A stretch of DNA of 36,218 bases from an uncultured Lachnospiraceae bacterium (GCA_910588965.1 CAJUSO010000036.1:1-36218); one strand, 5' to 3'. Positions 24,467 through 33,164 are shown, counted from the stretch's first letter. Numbers and translations are program-made. The notes: generated by a model from the letters alone, not told the origin.

Positions 24467-27421
24467 ATGGAGGAGGAAGTCATAGAGTTGGATCAATCCC
24501 GTCAGATTCTTAGCTTGTTTGAGGACATCCAGGCTATCAGTACGCAGGCAGTTATAAGTGATATGGCAACCTTGGACTATCCCAAAGAAGGAAAATTCCG
24601 TGGAAATGATATCTGCTTTTACCGTATAAGCCAATTATCGTTTGATGAGGATTATCCACGGCGGGAAGCTTTTGAGAGTGTATTGATGGCTTTAGATAAC
24701 GAGGCCTTTAATTTTATTTATGTCTTGACGGGGACGGGGCAGGGGGTAGATTTATGTATTGGCGTAGTGAAAAACCAGAATGATAATAGGCCTGTCCTGG
24801 GGAAGCAGCTCTCGGCGGCAAATTATGGCGAGATAATTTCAAATGTATTTGAAGGGAATTTTAGCGGAAGCAGATTGGAGAAGCTAAGGGAATCTGAATT
24901 GGAAAGCCTCATTGGCCCGATGGTAAAAGAAAAATATAAGAATGCAGGCATGATTGTCGGGATTCCATCTGTCGCGGAAACAGAACCGGGAAGCGGGTAT
25001 GATTTTCAGGGGATAGACAGGCTGATTAATAGTATGCTTGGCTTGGAATGGAGGATGGCTGTTGTCTGTGAGCCGGTGGGCAAAAGGGAAATCCTTGAAT
25101 ACCGGGAAGATATCTATGAGTTGTACAACCGTTTGTCTGTTTATGCCAAGAGGACGATGCAGCAGTCTGTGAGCGATGGGAAAACGGTTTCTTTCGGGAA
25201 AAATGTGTCAGAGACAAAAGGGAAGAATTGGGGCGCCAATAAAAGCGATTCCCAATCCTATGGACAGCAGAGTGAAAGAAAAAACTCCAGCAAGCAGCAC
25301 CAGGAAGGTTATTCCGAAGGGGGAAGCAGCAGCAAGTCGTCTGGGGCAAACAAGGGCTTTACCGTGAACCGGGGTACGTCGCATGCCGTAACAGTAGAGA
25401 TTGCCAATAAGCATGCAGAAGAAATTATGAGATATATCAATGAAGAATTGTTGGGGCGTTTAAAGCTTGGATATAGCAAAGGGCTGTTTAAGTCGTCTGT
25501 TTATTATATGGCCAAAGAGCCTACCCATGCCAGCCGCCTGAAGTCAGGGATTATGTCCCTGTTCCAAGGGAATAAGTCCTCTTACAGCCCATTGTCGGCA
25601 CAAGATATAGACTTAAAGAAAGGAAGGAATGCAGAGGCCTTGAGGACGTTCCAGAACCGGTATATCAATGGAAGCCTGTTTTCAGGTGACGCACTGATGC
25701 TTATGGGAAGGCCTTTTTCCAAAAATCATGTAGGGCTAAATACATATCTGACGACAGAAGAGGTCTCCTTGCTTGCAGGCCTGCCTCAACAAGAAGTGCC
25801 GGGGCTTTCTTTAAAAGAAGGGGTTGGGTTTGGGCTGAATGAGAAAGAAGCTGTAAAAGAGGAAAGTATCTATTTGGGGAATATGGTGAAAAGGGGAAGG
25901 GAACTTACAGGGATTCCATTTAGGGTCCCGAAAAAAAGTTTGGCAAAACATACATTTATTGCCGGGGTGACAGGAAGCGGGAAGACAACGACCTGCCATA
26001 GGCTTTTAAAAGAGGCGGATATGCCCTTCCTCGTAATTGAGCCGGCTAAGACGGAGTACCGGGCGTTGTTAAAGGATGATAAAGACCTTGCCGTCTTTAC
26101 ATTGGGAAATGAAACGGTTGCCCCCTTCCGGCTAAATCCTTTTGAATTGATGGAGGGGGAAGTGATTTCTGCCCATGTGGATATGATAAAGGCTGCTTTC
26201 ACTTCTGCCTTTCCCATGGAAGCATCTATGCCGCAGATTTTGGAAGAGGCCATTTACCGCTGTTATACGAAAAAGGGCTGGGATATTGATAACAACCGGA
26301 GGAAAAATGAAGGGGAAGATGATTTTCCAAGGCTGTCTGATTTGCTTTCTGAAATGGAGGATGTTGTGAAAGAGAAGCATTTCAGCCCGCAGATGGAAGC
26401 AGATTATCGGGGGTCTTTGGTCAGCAGGCTTTCCAACTTGACCGTGGGCCCGAAAGGGAAGATGTTAGACTGTAAGAAGTCTACAGATTTTAGCTCCCTG
26501 GTGAATAAAAATGTGGTATTGGAAATGGAAGAATTGAAATCCCCTGAAGATAAGGCGTTGGTGATGGGGTTTATCCTGTCAAGGCTTTCAGCGGCCATAA
26601 AAGCAGAATACAGAAAGGACCGGGAATACCGGCACCTGACCTTGGTGGAAGAGGCGCACCGCCTGCTTTCAAAGGTAGGGTATGGGGATAGCGGTTCGAA
26701 AAAAGCTGCGGTTGAGGCATTTGCAGACCTTCTTGCAGAAGTCAGGAAATATGGGGAAGGCCTTATTATCGTGGATCAGATCCCGAATAAGCTGGCTTCC
26801 GAAGTACTGAAAAATACCAACACTAAGATTATCCATAAAATTCTGGCAAAGGATGATAAGGAGGCAGTGGGTGACACGATGCTGATGGATGCCAGGCAGA
26901 AGGAATATTTATCAGCATTGGAAGTGGGGCAGGCCATTGTATTTTCAGAAAATACAGACAAGCCTGTGCATGTGCGTGTTTTGGCAGCGAGCGATACCAG
27001 CGGGGAGATGGTTGGGGATGGTGTTGTAAAAAAACGGTTTGAAGGATGTAAAGAAGGGCAGGAAATCCTGTTTGAGAAAGAATTGGAACAGGTATACGGC
27101 ACATTTAACTCAGTGGCAGACTGCCTTTCCAATATGAAAAGCGTGGAGAAAGAAAAGAGCGCCAGGCTAAAATCCAGCGTAGAGGGGTTTGCCGAAAAAC
27201 ACAGGAAAGGGCAGCGCCAGGTCTGGGAAAAATTAATTGAAAAAAGAGAAGAGGAAAAAGGGAAAGCAATGGCAAATCCTGAGGATAAGAAGAGACGCAT
27301 AAAGGATGTAGCAGATTTTTTTGAGCATGTATTCTTCCAGGAAGATTTCTCAGAAGATTATTCCATAGACACCCTTAAGGGCGGGCAATATGACAAGCCA
27401 ATTTATGTTTATCTGAAATAA
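24467..27421 (+). CDS. HerA/FtsK-like ATPase (DUF87) with Ser-rich insert
   Basis: A 984-residue P-loop ATPase, first gene of the operon. Walker A is GVTGSGKTTT with Lys506, preceded by the HerA-like LAKHTFIAG; Walker B is HLTLVEEAH with Glu728. Later blocks (GLIIVDQIPNKLASEVLKN, TNTKIIHKILAKDDKEAVG) are typical of the HerA/DUF87 hexameric motor family. The N-terminal ~235 residues are an unassigned mixed domain. Residues ~240-310 form a Ser/Gly/Lys/Gln-rich low-complexity insert. The C-terminus is a charged coiled coil (about 860-950). HerA-type ATPases move DNA or, in some conflict systems, power a partner effector. No NurA, SIR2 or DUF4297 partner is adjacent, so the partner here is probably one of the operon proteins. 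Confidence 0.8.
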   Translation: MEEEVIELDQSRQILSLFEDIQAISTQAVISDMATLDYPKEGKFRGNDICFYRISQLSFDEDYPRREAFESVLMALDNEAFNFIYVLTGTGQGVDLCIGVVKNQNDNRPVLGKQLSAANYGEIISNVFEGNFSGSRLEKLRESELESLIGPMVKEKYKNAGMIVGIPSVAETEPGSGYDFQGIDRLINSMLGLEWRMAVVCEPVGKREILEYREDIYELYNRLSVYAKRTMQQSVSDGKTVSFGKNVSETKGKNWGANKSDSQSYGQQSERKNSSKQHQEGYSEGGSSSKSSGANKGFTVNRGTSHAVTVEIANKHAEEIMRYINEELLGRLKLGYSKGLFKSSVYYMAKEPTHASRLKSGIMSLFQGNKSSYSPLSAQDIDLKKGRNAEALRTFQNRYINGSLFSGDALMLMGRPFSKNHVGLNTYLTTEEVSLLAGLPQQEVPGLSLKEGVGFGLNEKEAVKEESIYLGNMVKRGRELTGIPFRVPKKSLAKHTFIAGVTGSGKTTTCHRLLKEADMPFLVIEPAKTEYRALLKDDKDLAVFTLGNETVAPFRLNPFELMEGEVISAHVDMIKAAFTSAFPMEASMPQILEEAIYRCYTKKGWDIDNNRRKNEGEDDFPRLSDLLSEMEDVVKEKHFSPQMEADYRGSLVSRLSNLTVGPKGKMLDCKKSTDFSSLVNKNVVLEMEELKSPEDKALVMGFILSRLSAAIKAEYRKDREYRHLTLVEEAHRLLSKVGYGDSGSKKAAVEAFADLLAEVRKYGEGLIIVDQIPNKLASEVLKNTNTKIIHKILAKDDKEAVGDTMLMDARQKEYLSALEVGQAIVFSENTDKPVHVRVLAASDTSGEMVGDGVVKKRFEGCKEGQEILFEKELEQVYGTFNSVADCLSNMKSVEKEKSARLKSSVEGFAEKHRKGQRQVWEKLIEKREEEKGKAMANPEDKKRRIKDVADFFEHVFFQEDFSEDYSIDTLKGGQYDKPIYVYLK

Positions 27422-27438
27422 GGAAGGAGTAGGTTAGG

Positions 27439-28059
27439 ATGGGGATTATTTTGGGAGCGCTTGCAGCGGTTACGGCTGCAGCAGTGGGAGTGATAAAGGC
27501 GGTAGCTATCGTAGGGCTTGCCATTGATGGTATCCGGAAAATAGCAGACTCTATTATGGGGCTGGGCAAGTCCCTTGGGTTGATTAATCCAGAGGTGGAA
27601 GTGGATGAATTGGGAGATAAGGCATTGCAGGCAGAGGAAGCAGGGATTCATCCGGGAGGCTTCCCTTCTTATGCAGAATATTTTAAGAAAGTGGAGGATT
27701 ATGAGCTTGATCCAGAAAAATCAAAAGAATTTTCTGAAGAAGAGAAAATGAGAAAGGGAATGGAACTTTCAGCAGGCATTGCCATCGAGGCTTATGAGGG
27801 ATTTCCGATGGAAGAACTTTGTATTGCAGTCGGTAAGAACCCGGAGTTCTTTACAGAGGCGAAAATCCAGGAAATCGGGAAACTTGTGTGCCAGGATGGG
27901 CAGTATGTGTCAGATATTGTAGGGTATATCAATGGGACAGAAAAAAATGACAGCAAGGTGGAGGCGGCTATCCAGATGCTTACAGAAGTGGAAAAGGCAG
28001 CGGACCATGGGAAAAGCGAGAAAGAGGCATTGCAGTCCGTCCTTGGGTTAAGGGAATAG
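27439..28059 (+). CDS. Unknown protein with hydrophobic N-terminus
   Basis: A 206-residue protein. Residues 1-48 are strongly hydrophobic and Ala/Val/Ile/Gly-rich (MGIILGALAAVTAAAVGVIK, then a second hydrophobic stretch to about residue 50) with few charges, which suggests membrane insertion or an amphipathic helix pair; no classical signal peptidase site is obvious. The remainder is acidic and helical. I do not recognise the family. AAGGAG precedes the ATG, 17 bases after the HerA-like gene, and the next gene starts 8 bases after its stop. It could be a membrane anchor or a pore-forming effector of the operon; this is inference. Confidence 0.6.
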   Translation: MGIILGALAAVTAAAVGVIKAVAIVGLAIDGIRKIADSIMGLGKSLGLINPEVEVDELGDKALQAEEAGIHPGGFPSYAEYFKKVEDYELDPEKSKEFSEEEKMRKGMELSAGIAIEAYEGFPMEELCIAVGKNPEFFTEAKIQEIGKLVCQDGQYVSDIVGYINGTEKNDSKVEAAIQMLTEVEKAADHGKSEKEALQSVLGLRE

Positions 28060-28067
28060 GAGGCTAT

Positions 28068-28532
28068 ATGCAGACATTTTATATGGTGGTCCAGAAGGGG
28101 AAAGTGAATCTGTACGTGCGGGAAGGGAGCCGGCTCGTAGGGCAATACATAAACGGGAATCCTGAGTTCTGTTATAAGTTAAACCATGCGGCAGGCGATA
28201 TGCAAAGATTGTTCCAGTCCCTGGTGGATGAGTATAATCTGGATTCAGAGGCGGAACTGGAAATTATCATGATTGAGAATGAGGATGCGGTCTGTTCGCA
28301 GGTAGTGGGGCAGGCGCTGGGGGAATATGTTGTGGAACGGAAGGGGATTGAGGAAGCCATATCTAAGGCATGGGAGAGACTGGTGAAGGATAAAAAATTA
28401 ATGGTGCAAGAATACGGCATTAATTTTGACGGCAAAAATTATAAAATAGAATCTGAAAGGGTAAAGAAAAGCGGATTTAGCCTTTTGGGCTATACCTTGG
28501 ATCCTGGCAGCCTAATGAAATATATCGAATAA
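28068..28532 (+). CDS. Unknown 154-residue protein of the HerA operon
   Basis: A 154-residue soluble protein beginning MQTFYMVVQKGKVNLYVREG. The pattern suggests alternating beta-strands and helices (for example ELEIIMIENEDAVCSQVVGQ), with no membrane segment or recognisable catalytic motif. AGGAGG lies 4 bases before the ATG. It is packed between the hydrophobic-N-terminus protein (8 bases) and the dynamin-like GTPase (42 bases), so it is likely a component of the same complex. I cannot assign a family. Confidence 0.55.
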   Translation: MQTFYMVVQKGKVNLYVREGSRLVGQYINGNPEFCYKLNHAAGDMQRLFQSLVDEYNLDSEAELEIIMIENEDAVCSQVVGQALGEYVVERKGIEEAISKAWERLVKDKKLMVQEYGINFDGKNYKIESERVKKSGFSLLGYTLDPGSLMKYIE

Positions 28533-28574
28533 GAACGTGAGCATAGAAGCATAAATACAGGAGGAGATAAGAAG

Positions 28575-30119
28575 ATGAGCAAATCAGCTGTTTGCCCCAA
28601 ATGCCAGTCTGAAAACACAGCCAACAGGTATTTTTGCCAAAAGTGCGGTGTTTTCCTAAAAGGAGAGATGTTTGACGATAAGGATATCTACGGGAAAACA
28701 GAAGTGAAAGTGATGAGGATTTTGGACAACCTGCCCCATGTGCCATACAGCAGGATTATGTGGAATGATACCGTTGATTTATATAAGAGGAAGGTTGAGC
28801 GTTACCGCGCAATGATGGGGCTTCCAGAGTTTGAGGGAGAAAAAAGCGATGACCTAAGCGGGAAAATGATGGATTTTTTGGAATTATGCCATAAACCGGA
28901 GTTTCAGATTGCATTTGTGGGGACAATTAAAACCGGGAAATCAACATTGATAAATTCATTGTTGGGGCATAATTATGCCTCTATGTCTGTGACGCCGGAA
29001 ACGGCTGCACTGACGAAGTTCAGGAGCAGCCCGCGGGATTATGTAAAAATCCTGTTCTATACGCCAGGGGAATGGAAAACCTTATGGAAGTCCAGGACAT
29101 CAGCTGCAGATGCATTTATGGAGGAATATAGGGAACTGAATGCAGAAGCCCAAAAGGATAAATGGATAGGCCATGAAGAAATTTTTAGGGAACTGCCCAA
29201 TGGTGAGATAGAGAAAGAACTGGCGGTCTGGTCTTCATCAAAAAGCGCGAGGCATTACTTCGTGAAAGAGATTGAAGTGGGGATTTCATCCCTCCCCAAG
29301 GATTTCCCAGAACAGGTTGTATTTGTAGATACGCCGGGGCTGTTGGATCCGGTTGCATACCGTTCGGAGATTACCAAAGAATATATCCGGAAGGCAAATG
29401 CGGTATTTGTATGTGTGGATGCCCAGAAGGTGCAGAAGAGTGAAGTTGAGACGATAGCTTCTGTATTCTCTTTTTCTTCCCATAATAAAAATAAAGTACA
29501 TATTATAGCGACCCATTGGGATAAGCTGAATAACCCGATAGAAGATTGGGAAAAGCAGAAGCGGTGGTTTGGCAAGCAGATGGTGGGAAAGGCGTTTTTT
29601 GATAACGCAGAGATGGCCAGCAAAAATATCATGCATGCGGCGCCCCATATCTATAATCTTTGTAGGGATTACAGGGAGCTCGGAAAAGCTGGGAGGATTA
29701 CCTTACAGCAGTTTGCATTGGGCATGGGCATTGATATTTTTGAAATGATGGAGCATATGCAGGAAATGATGGATCTGACGAATATCCCGCAGATACGCAG
29801 GATTGTCACAGAGGAATTGGCGCAGAATTACCAAGCTTTATTGGCACAGGATATAGAGAAAAAGTATTGGGACATCGTGTATACCCTAAAGAGGATTGCC
29901 CAAGAAGGGCAAAAGGAGCTCACGGGCATAATTAACATGTCTTTTGCGGATATGGAAGCAATGCGTAAGAAGATAGAGGAACAAAAGAAGGATTATGATG
30001 AGATAAAGAGATGCCGGCAGCAGTTAACCAAGGTTTTGTCTTTTGTAGAACAGAATACGAAAAAACGGCAGGATGCCATTTTATCCTACTTAGCCGCCAT
30101 GGAAAAGAGTATAAAATGA
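28575..30119 (+). CDS. Dynamin-like GTPase with N-terminal zinc ribbon
   Basis: A 514-residue large GTPase. Residues 7-24 form a zinc ribbon (C7PKC10 and C21QKC24). The GTPase domain has G1 GTIKTGKST (116-124, Lys122), a G2-like threonine in TPETAALTKF, G3 DTPGL (Asp252) and G4-like THWDK (313-317). The C-terminal ~150 residues are helical and coiled-coil (MRKKIEEQKKDYDEIKRCRQQL). This is the bacterial dynamin-like layout, in which GTP hydrolysis remodels or tethers membrane; some members act in phage defence or membrane repair. No transmembrane segment is seen, so membrane contact would come from its helical tip or from partners. AGGAGG precedes the ATG; the stop is one base before the next ATG. 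Confidence 0.8.
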   Translation: MSKSAVCPKCQSENTANRYFCQKCGVFLKGEMFDDKDIYGKTEVKVMRILDNLPHVPYSRIMWNDTVDLYKRKVERYRAMMGLPEFEGEKSDDLSGKMMDFLELCHKPEFQIAFVGTIKTGKSTLINSLLGHNYASMSVTPETAALTKFRSSPRDYVKILFYTPGEWKTLWKSRTSAADAFMEEYRELNAEAQKDKWIGHEEIFRELPNGEIEKELAVWSSSKSARHYFVKEIEVGISSLPKDFPEQVVFVDTPGLLDPVAYRSEITKEYIRKANAVFVCVDAQKVQKSEVETIASVFSFSSHNKNKVHIIATHWDKLNNPIEDWEKQKRWFGKQMVGKAFFDNAEMASKNIMHAAPHIYNLCRDYRELGKAGRITLQQFALGMGIDIFEMMEHMQEMMDLTNIPQIRRIVTEELAQNYQALLAQDIEKKYWDIVYTLKRIAQEGQKELTGIINMSFADMEAMRKKIEEQKKDYDEIKRCRQQLTKVLSFVEQNTKKRQDAILSYLAAMEKSIK

Positions 30120-30120
30120 T

Positions 30121-31038
30121 ATGGAGATTAGTAAGATAGCAAGGCAGTGCGGGTTTGAACTGGTAAATGGGGATGGTACGGAGGAAATTTCTGGGATAGC
30201 CTATGCAAGGGAAGCAAAGGTAGGGCAGGTGGCGGCTGCATCCAACAGGAAGGAGATTTTACAGACAAAAGCCCGGGCAGTCTTAACACGGCCAAGGGTA
30301 GCCTTGACAGACAAGGCTTTGCTTTATATCCATGAGCCGTTGGAAAGTGCTGTTGTGAGGGTTGCGGAATGCCTGGTAAAAGAGGGGGTATGCCAGGACT
30401 ATTCCAAGATTCCGTCCTATCAGTATAATGGCAGGTTTTATCGCGCTGGAAATGCAGAGATTGGGGAAGGGACAGAGATTGGGCAAAATGTGGTGATAGG
30501 GCAAGGGGTTATCATTGGGGAAAATTGCAGGATTGGCCCTAATGCCCAGGTGCAGTGCGGAGTTAGGATTGGGAAGAACGCCCGTATTGGGGCAGGCGCT
30601 ATTATTGGGGCAGATAGTTTTTACCAGTATGGTAGGGAGGGATTACAGACATTCTGCGGCATTGGCAGGGTAATCATCCAAGAAGGGGTTTTTGTTGGGG
30701 CGAATACCGTGGTGCAAAGAGGTGCATTTGGAGATACCGTAATAGGGGCGTATAGCCAAATCGGCGATCTTGTCAATGTAGGGCATGATGTGAAGATAGG
30801 GGGATTCTGTAAAATCGTATCCCAGACAGGGATTGCCAGCCGTGCGGTAATCGGAGACCGGGTAGTGATTTATGGGCAGGTTGGCATAGCAGGCGGCGTA
30901 ACAGTTGGGGATGACGTAGTAGTGATGGGAAAGTCCAGAGTGAGCAAAGACATACCAAGGAAAAGGACGGTTTCAGGGGCTTATGCCAGGGATCATGGGG
31001 AAGAACTGCGGATCCAAGCAAAGATTAGGAAGTTATGA
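30121..31038 (+). CDS. LpxD-like hexapeptide-repeat acyltransferase
   Basis: A 305-residue left-handed beta-helix protein. After an N-terminal domain (about 1-100) come many hexapeptide repeats (IGEGTEIGQNVVIGQGVIIG onward). The segment from NVGHDVKIGG (catalytic His222) through SQTGIASRAVIG and GQVGIAGGVTVGDD closely follows UDP-3-O-acylglucosamine N-acyltransferase LpxD. LpxD belongs to lipid A synthesis in Gram-negatives; no other lpx gene is here and the host looks Gram-positive, so a different acceptor, such as an amino sugar or a neighbouring protein, is likely. The ATG has no clear ribosome binding site and follows the GTPase stop after one base, suggesting translational coupling. Confidence 0.8.
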   Translation: MEISKIARQCGFELVNGDGTEEISGIAYAREAKVGQVAAASNRKEILQTKARAVLTRPRVALTDKALLYIHEPLESAVVRVAECLVKEGVCQDYSKIPSYQYNGRFYRAGNAEIGEGTEIGQNVVIGQGVIIGENCRIGPNAQVQCGVRIGKNARIGAGAIIGADSFYQYGREGLQTFCGIGRVIIQEGVFVGANTVVQRGAFGDTVIGAYSQIGDLVNVGHDVKIGGFCKIVSQTGIASRAVIGDRVVIYGQVGIAGGVTVGDDVVVMGKSRVSKDIPRKRTVSGAYARDHGEELRIQAKIRKL

Positions 31039-31053
31039 ACAGGAGGTGCGGTG

Positions 31054-31791
31054 ATGGGAGGATGCTGTGTTGGAAACTGTTGTGTGGCGGAATGGATTCG
31101 GGATAAAATTGGAAGTGTGCTTGATATATTTGGGGGAAGCAGCGGCGGGGGCGGGTATGTGCCTTCCGGCCCGTCAGAGTCAGAGGCCCATGCAAAGAAG
31201 ATTGCAGATGAATTAGCAGAAATGAAGGAGAGTATCCGGACGTCCTCCGAAAAAAAGGAGCTGCAGATTATTGATTATGTCAACACATCTGTAGATGAAC
31301 TGATAAAGGAACTGCAGGAGGTGAATAAGCAGACCTTTGGCGGAAAGTCCCTGTATATCAATATCCAAGGCATACGGGAGAAGAGTGAAAAGCTAAAGAA
31401 AGACGTGGTTGGATCCATAGGGGATATGATGGATGGGAGGCTTGTCCTTACAGATAAGGAACTGTCCCTTATTTTAGAAGAAAGGAAAGATGATAAACGT
31501 GCGAAGAATTTCAATAAATTCTGCTTAAAGATTCAAAAGCAGGCCTTGGCCAGCCTTAGGGAAAAGATTTCGTCCACAATCCAAAAGCAGGAAGAGATGA
31601 TTGAAAAAGAGATTTCTGCCCGGCTATCAGAAGTAGACAAGAGTATGAAAGAGACAGAAAAAGCATACCAAGAGCTTCTGGAGGCCAAGGAAAGTGGGAG
31701 CGCAAAGATGGATGGGATGCAAATTAAATATATGTATAAGTACGAATTGGAGAGTATCCTGTTAGAAGACTTAGAATGCCTGGATGCTTAA
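31054..31791 (+). CDS. Coiled-coil protein with MGGCCVGNCC N-terminus
   Basis: A 245-residue protein starting MGGCCVGNCCVAEWIRDKIG. AGGAGG sits 7 bases before this ATG; an upstream in-frame GTG is less likely. Four cysteines in two pairs (C4, C5, C9, C10) lie at the extreme N-terminus, followed by a short amphipathic segment, a Gly/Ser-rich linker (GGSSGGGGYVPSG), then ~190 residues of charged coiled coil (KKEL, EELQEV, EKSEKLKKDV, EKEISARLSEVDKSMKETEKAY). There is no signal peptide or lipobox. Apart from one Cys near residue 150 and one at the C-terminus (ECLDA), cysteines occur only at the N-terminus. I do not recognise the family. The pairs could be lipidated, bind metal, or be modified by the neighbouring acyltransferase or radical SAM enzyme. 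Confidence 0.65.
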   Translation: MGGCCVGNCCVAEWIRDKIGSVLDIFGGSSGGGGYVPSGPSESEAHAKKIADELAEMKESIRTSSEKKELQIIDYVNTSVDELIKELQEVNKQTFGGKSLYINIQGIREKSEKLKKDVVGSIGDMMDGRLVLTDKELSLILEERKDDKRAKNFNKFCLKIQKQALASLREKISSTIQKQEEMIEKEISARLSEVDKSMKETEKAYQELLEAKESGSAKMDGMQIKYMYKYELESILLEDLECLDA

Positions 31792-31804
31792 TATAGGAGA
31801 AAAG

Positions 31805-31954
31805 ATGGATACAATTATATCAGCAAATGAGCAGGTGTTATATATAATTAAGAATATAAAAGTGGACAAAGAAGGGGAGGCGCTTCCAGGATCTTTTTTA
31901 GGGATACTGCAGGAAATGGAAAAGAGGCAGGATGATGGTGAAGGACGCATATAA
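31805..31954 (+). CDS. 49-residue small ORF, possible peptide substrate
   Basis: A short ORF, MDTIISANEQVLYIIKNIK and on to a C-terminal EKRQDDGEGRI, with ribosome binding site TAGGAG 5 bases before the ATG. It starts 13 bases after the coiled-coil gene and overlaps the radical SAM start by 23 bases, the tight coupling often seen for small proteins next to their maturase. It has no cysteine, and a Gly/Ser turn (PGSF) near the middle. It may be a precursor peptide, a peptide-recognition partner, or a short accessory protein. Confidence 0.55.
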   Translation: MDTIISANEQVLYIIKNIKVDKEGEALPGSFLGILQEMEKRQDDGEGRI

Positions 31955-33164
31955 GGCATCTGCTTTTAATTATTGCTGTAAAAAAGAAGAAGGGGCATTG
32001 ATTTATAATACCCTGTATAATACATTTGCCAGGTTGGATGAAGCAGAATATAAGAAATATATAGGCAGCCTGGAGGCAGACAGGGCATTGGCAGAGGAAT
32101 TCGTGGAGAACGGTTTGTGGGTAGAGAAGGGATTGGACGAAAAGAAGCACTACCTGGCGTGTGCAAGAGCATATACGATGTCTGGGTTAAGGCCTTTGAG
32201 CCTTACAATCACCACAACGTTAAAATGCAATGCCAGGTGCCCTTATTGCTATGAAAAAGGCGTCCGGCAGGCCGACCTATATCATGGGGCAGCCGAGGAT
32301 ATCATAAAGTTTATGAAACAGAAGACAAAACAGGACTTCCTATATATTACTTGGTTTGGGGGAGAGCCGTTGCTGAATATGGAAATTATGGATACGCTCT
32401 CCCAGCGTTTGGAGGAAGAGGGATATGGCTATAGTGCATTTATCATAACAAACGGCAGTAAGATTGATAGCCAGGTATTAGAGGAAAAGCTGGAAAAGTG
32501 GCATGTCCAGGATATGCAGGTTACCTTGGATGGGACAAAACAGAAGTATGAGGAGCGGAAAAATTATTATAACAAAGAAGAAGGGGAGTTTTACCGCATC
32601 ATAGAAAATATATGCGGGTTAGCAAAGAAAAAGATATCGATCAGCATCCGTTTGAATATAGAACGGGAGAATATGGCTGATATGGTGGAATTGGTAAAGG
32701 AACTAGGGATTATTTTTGCAAACGATAGAAACGTGGTGTTTTATCCTGCTTTTCTTACAGGGACAGGCAACCCATTGGCAGAAGAAGAAAAAATTGCATG
32801 TGTAAAGGAAATGCTGGAATGCCTGCATGGTACGGAAAAAATAACGGCCAGTACGAAATTCTATTCCCTGCCCCGTCCCCATGCCTGTATGAATGGGGAT
32901 CCGAACTCATTTTCCATTGACGTTGACGGGTATCTTTATACTTGTGAGCACCAAGTGGGGAAGCCCGGATATGCGATTGGGAATATAAGGGATTCCTATC
33001 CCGTTTGTGACAAGAGGGGAAGGGCAGGGAGGATTCGTAAGGAGTGCCTAGCCTGTGTGTTCTTGCCAAAATGCTTTGGGGGATGCGAATCCAGTTATAT
33101 GGGCGGGGATGTCCCCTGCATGATTGAAAAATATATGATAAAGGCATTAATGGAGCTGCTGTGA
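31932..33164 (+). CDS. Radical SAM/SPASM peptide or protein maturase
   Basis: A 410-residue enzyme. The radical SAM cluster motif is CNARCPYC (C99, C103, C106). WFGGEPLLN follows (SAM-binding GGE), then ITNGSKID and VTLDGTKQKYEERK. The C-terminal SPASM region has multiple cysteines (HACMNGD, YTCEHQ, KECLACVFLPKCFGGCESS, VPC) for auxiliary 4Fe-4S clusters. The N-terminus (KASAFNYCCKKEEGALIYNTLYNTFARL) is the usual SPASM-maturase lead-in. Such enzymes install thioether, C-C or other crosslinks in peptides, or modify proteins. Candidate substrates are the overlapping 49-residue protein and the Cys-rich N-terminus of the coiled-coil protein. The start is ATG 31932 or 31935. It is the last gene of the operon. 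Confidence 0.85.
   Translation: MMVKDAYKASAFNYCCKKEEGALIYNTLYNTFARLDEAEYKKYIGSLEADRALAEEFVENGLWVEKGLDEKKHYLACARAYTMSGLRPLSLTITTTLKCNARCPYCYEKGVRQADLYHGAAEDIIKFMKQKTKQDFLYITWFGGEPLLNMEIMDTLSQRLEEEGYGYSAFIITNGSKIDSQVLEEKLEKWHVQDMQVTLDGTKQKYEERKNYYNKEEGEFYRIIENICGLAKKKISISIRLNIERENMADMVELVKELGIIFANDRNVVFYPAFLTGTGNPLAEEEKIACVKEMLECLHGTEKITASTKFYSLPRPHACMNGDPNSFSIDVDGYLYTCEHQVGKPGYAIGNIRDSYPVCDKRGRAGRIRKECLACVFLPKCFGGCESSYMGGDVPCMIEKYMIKALMELL

Noticed and set aside
30121..31038. Reading the hexapeptide gene as genuine lpxD of lipid A synthesis
   Set aside because: No other lipid A gene is present and all surrounding features point to a Gram-positive host; only family similarity is claimed.
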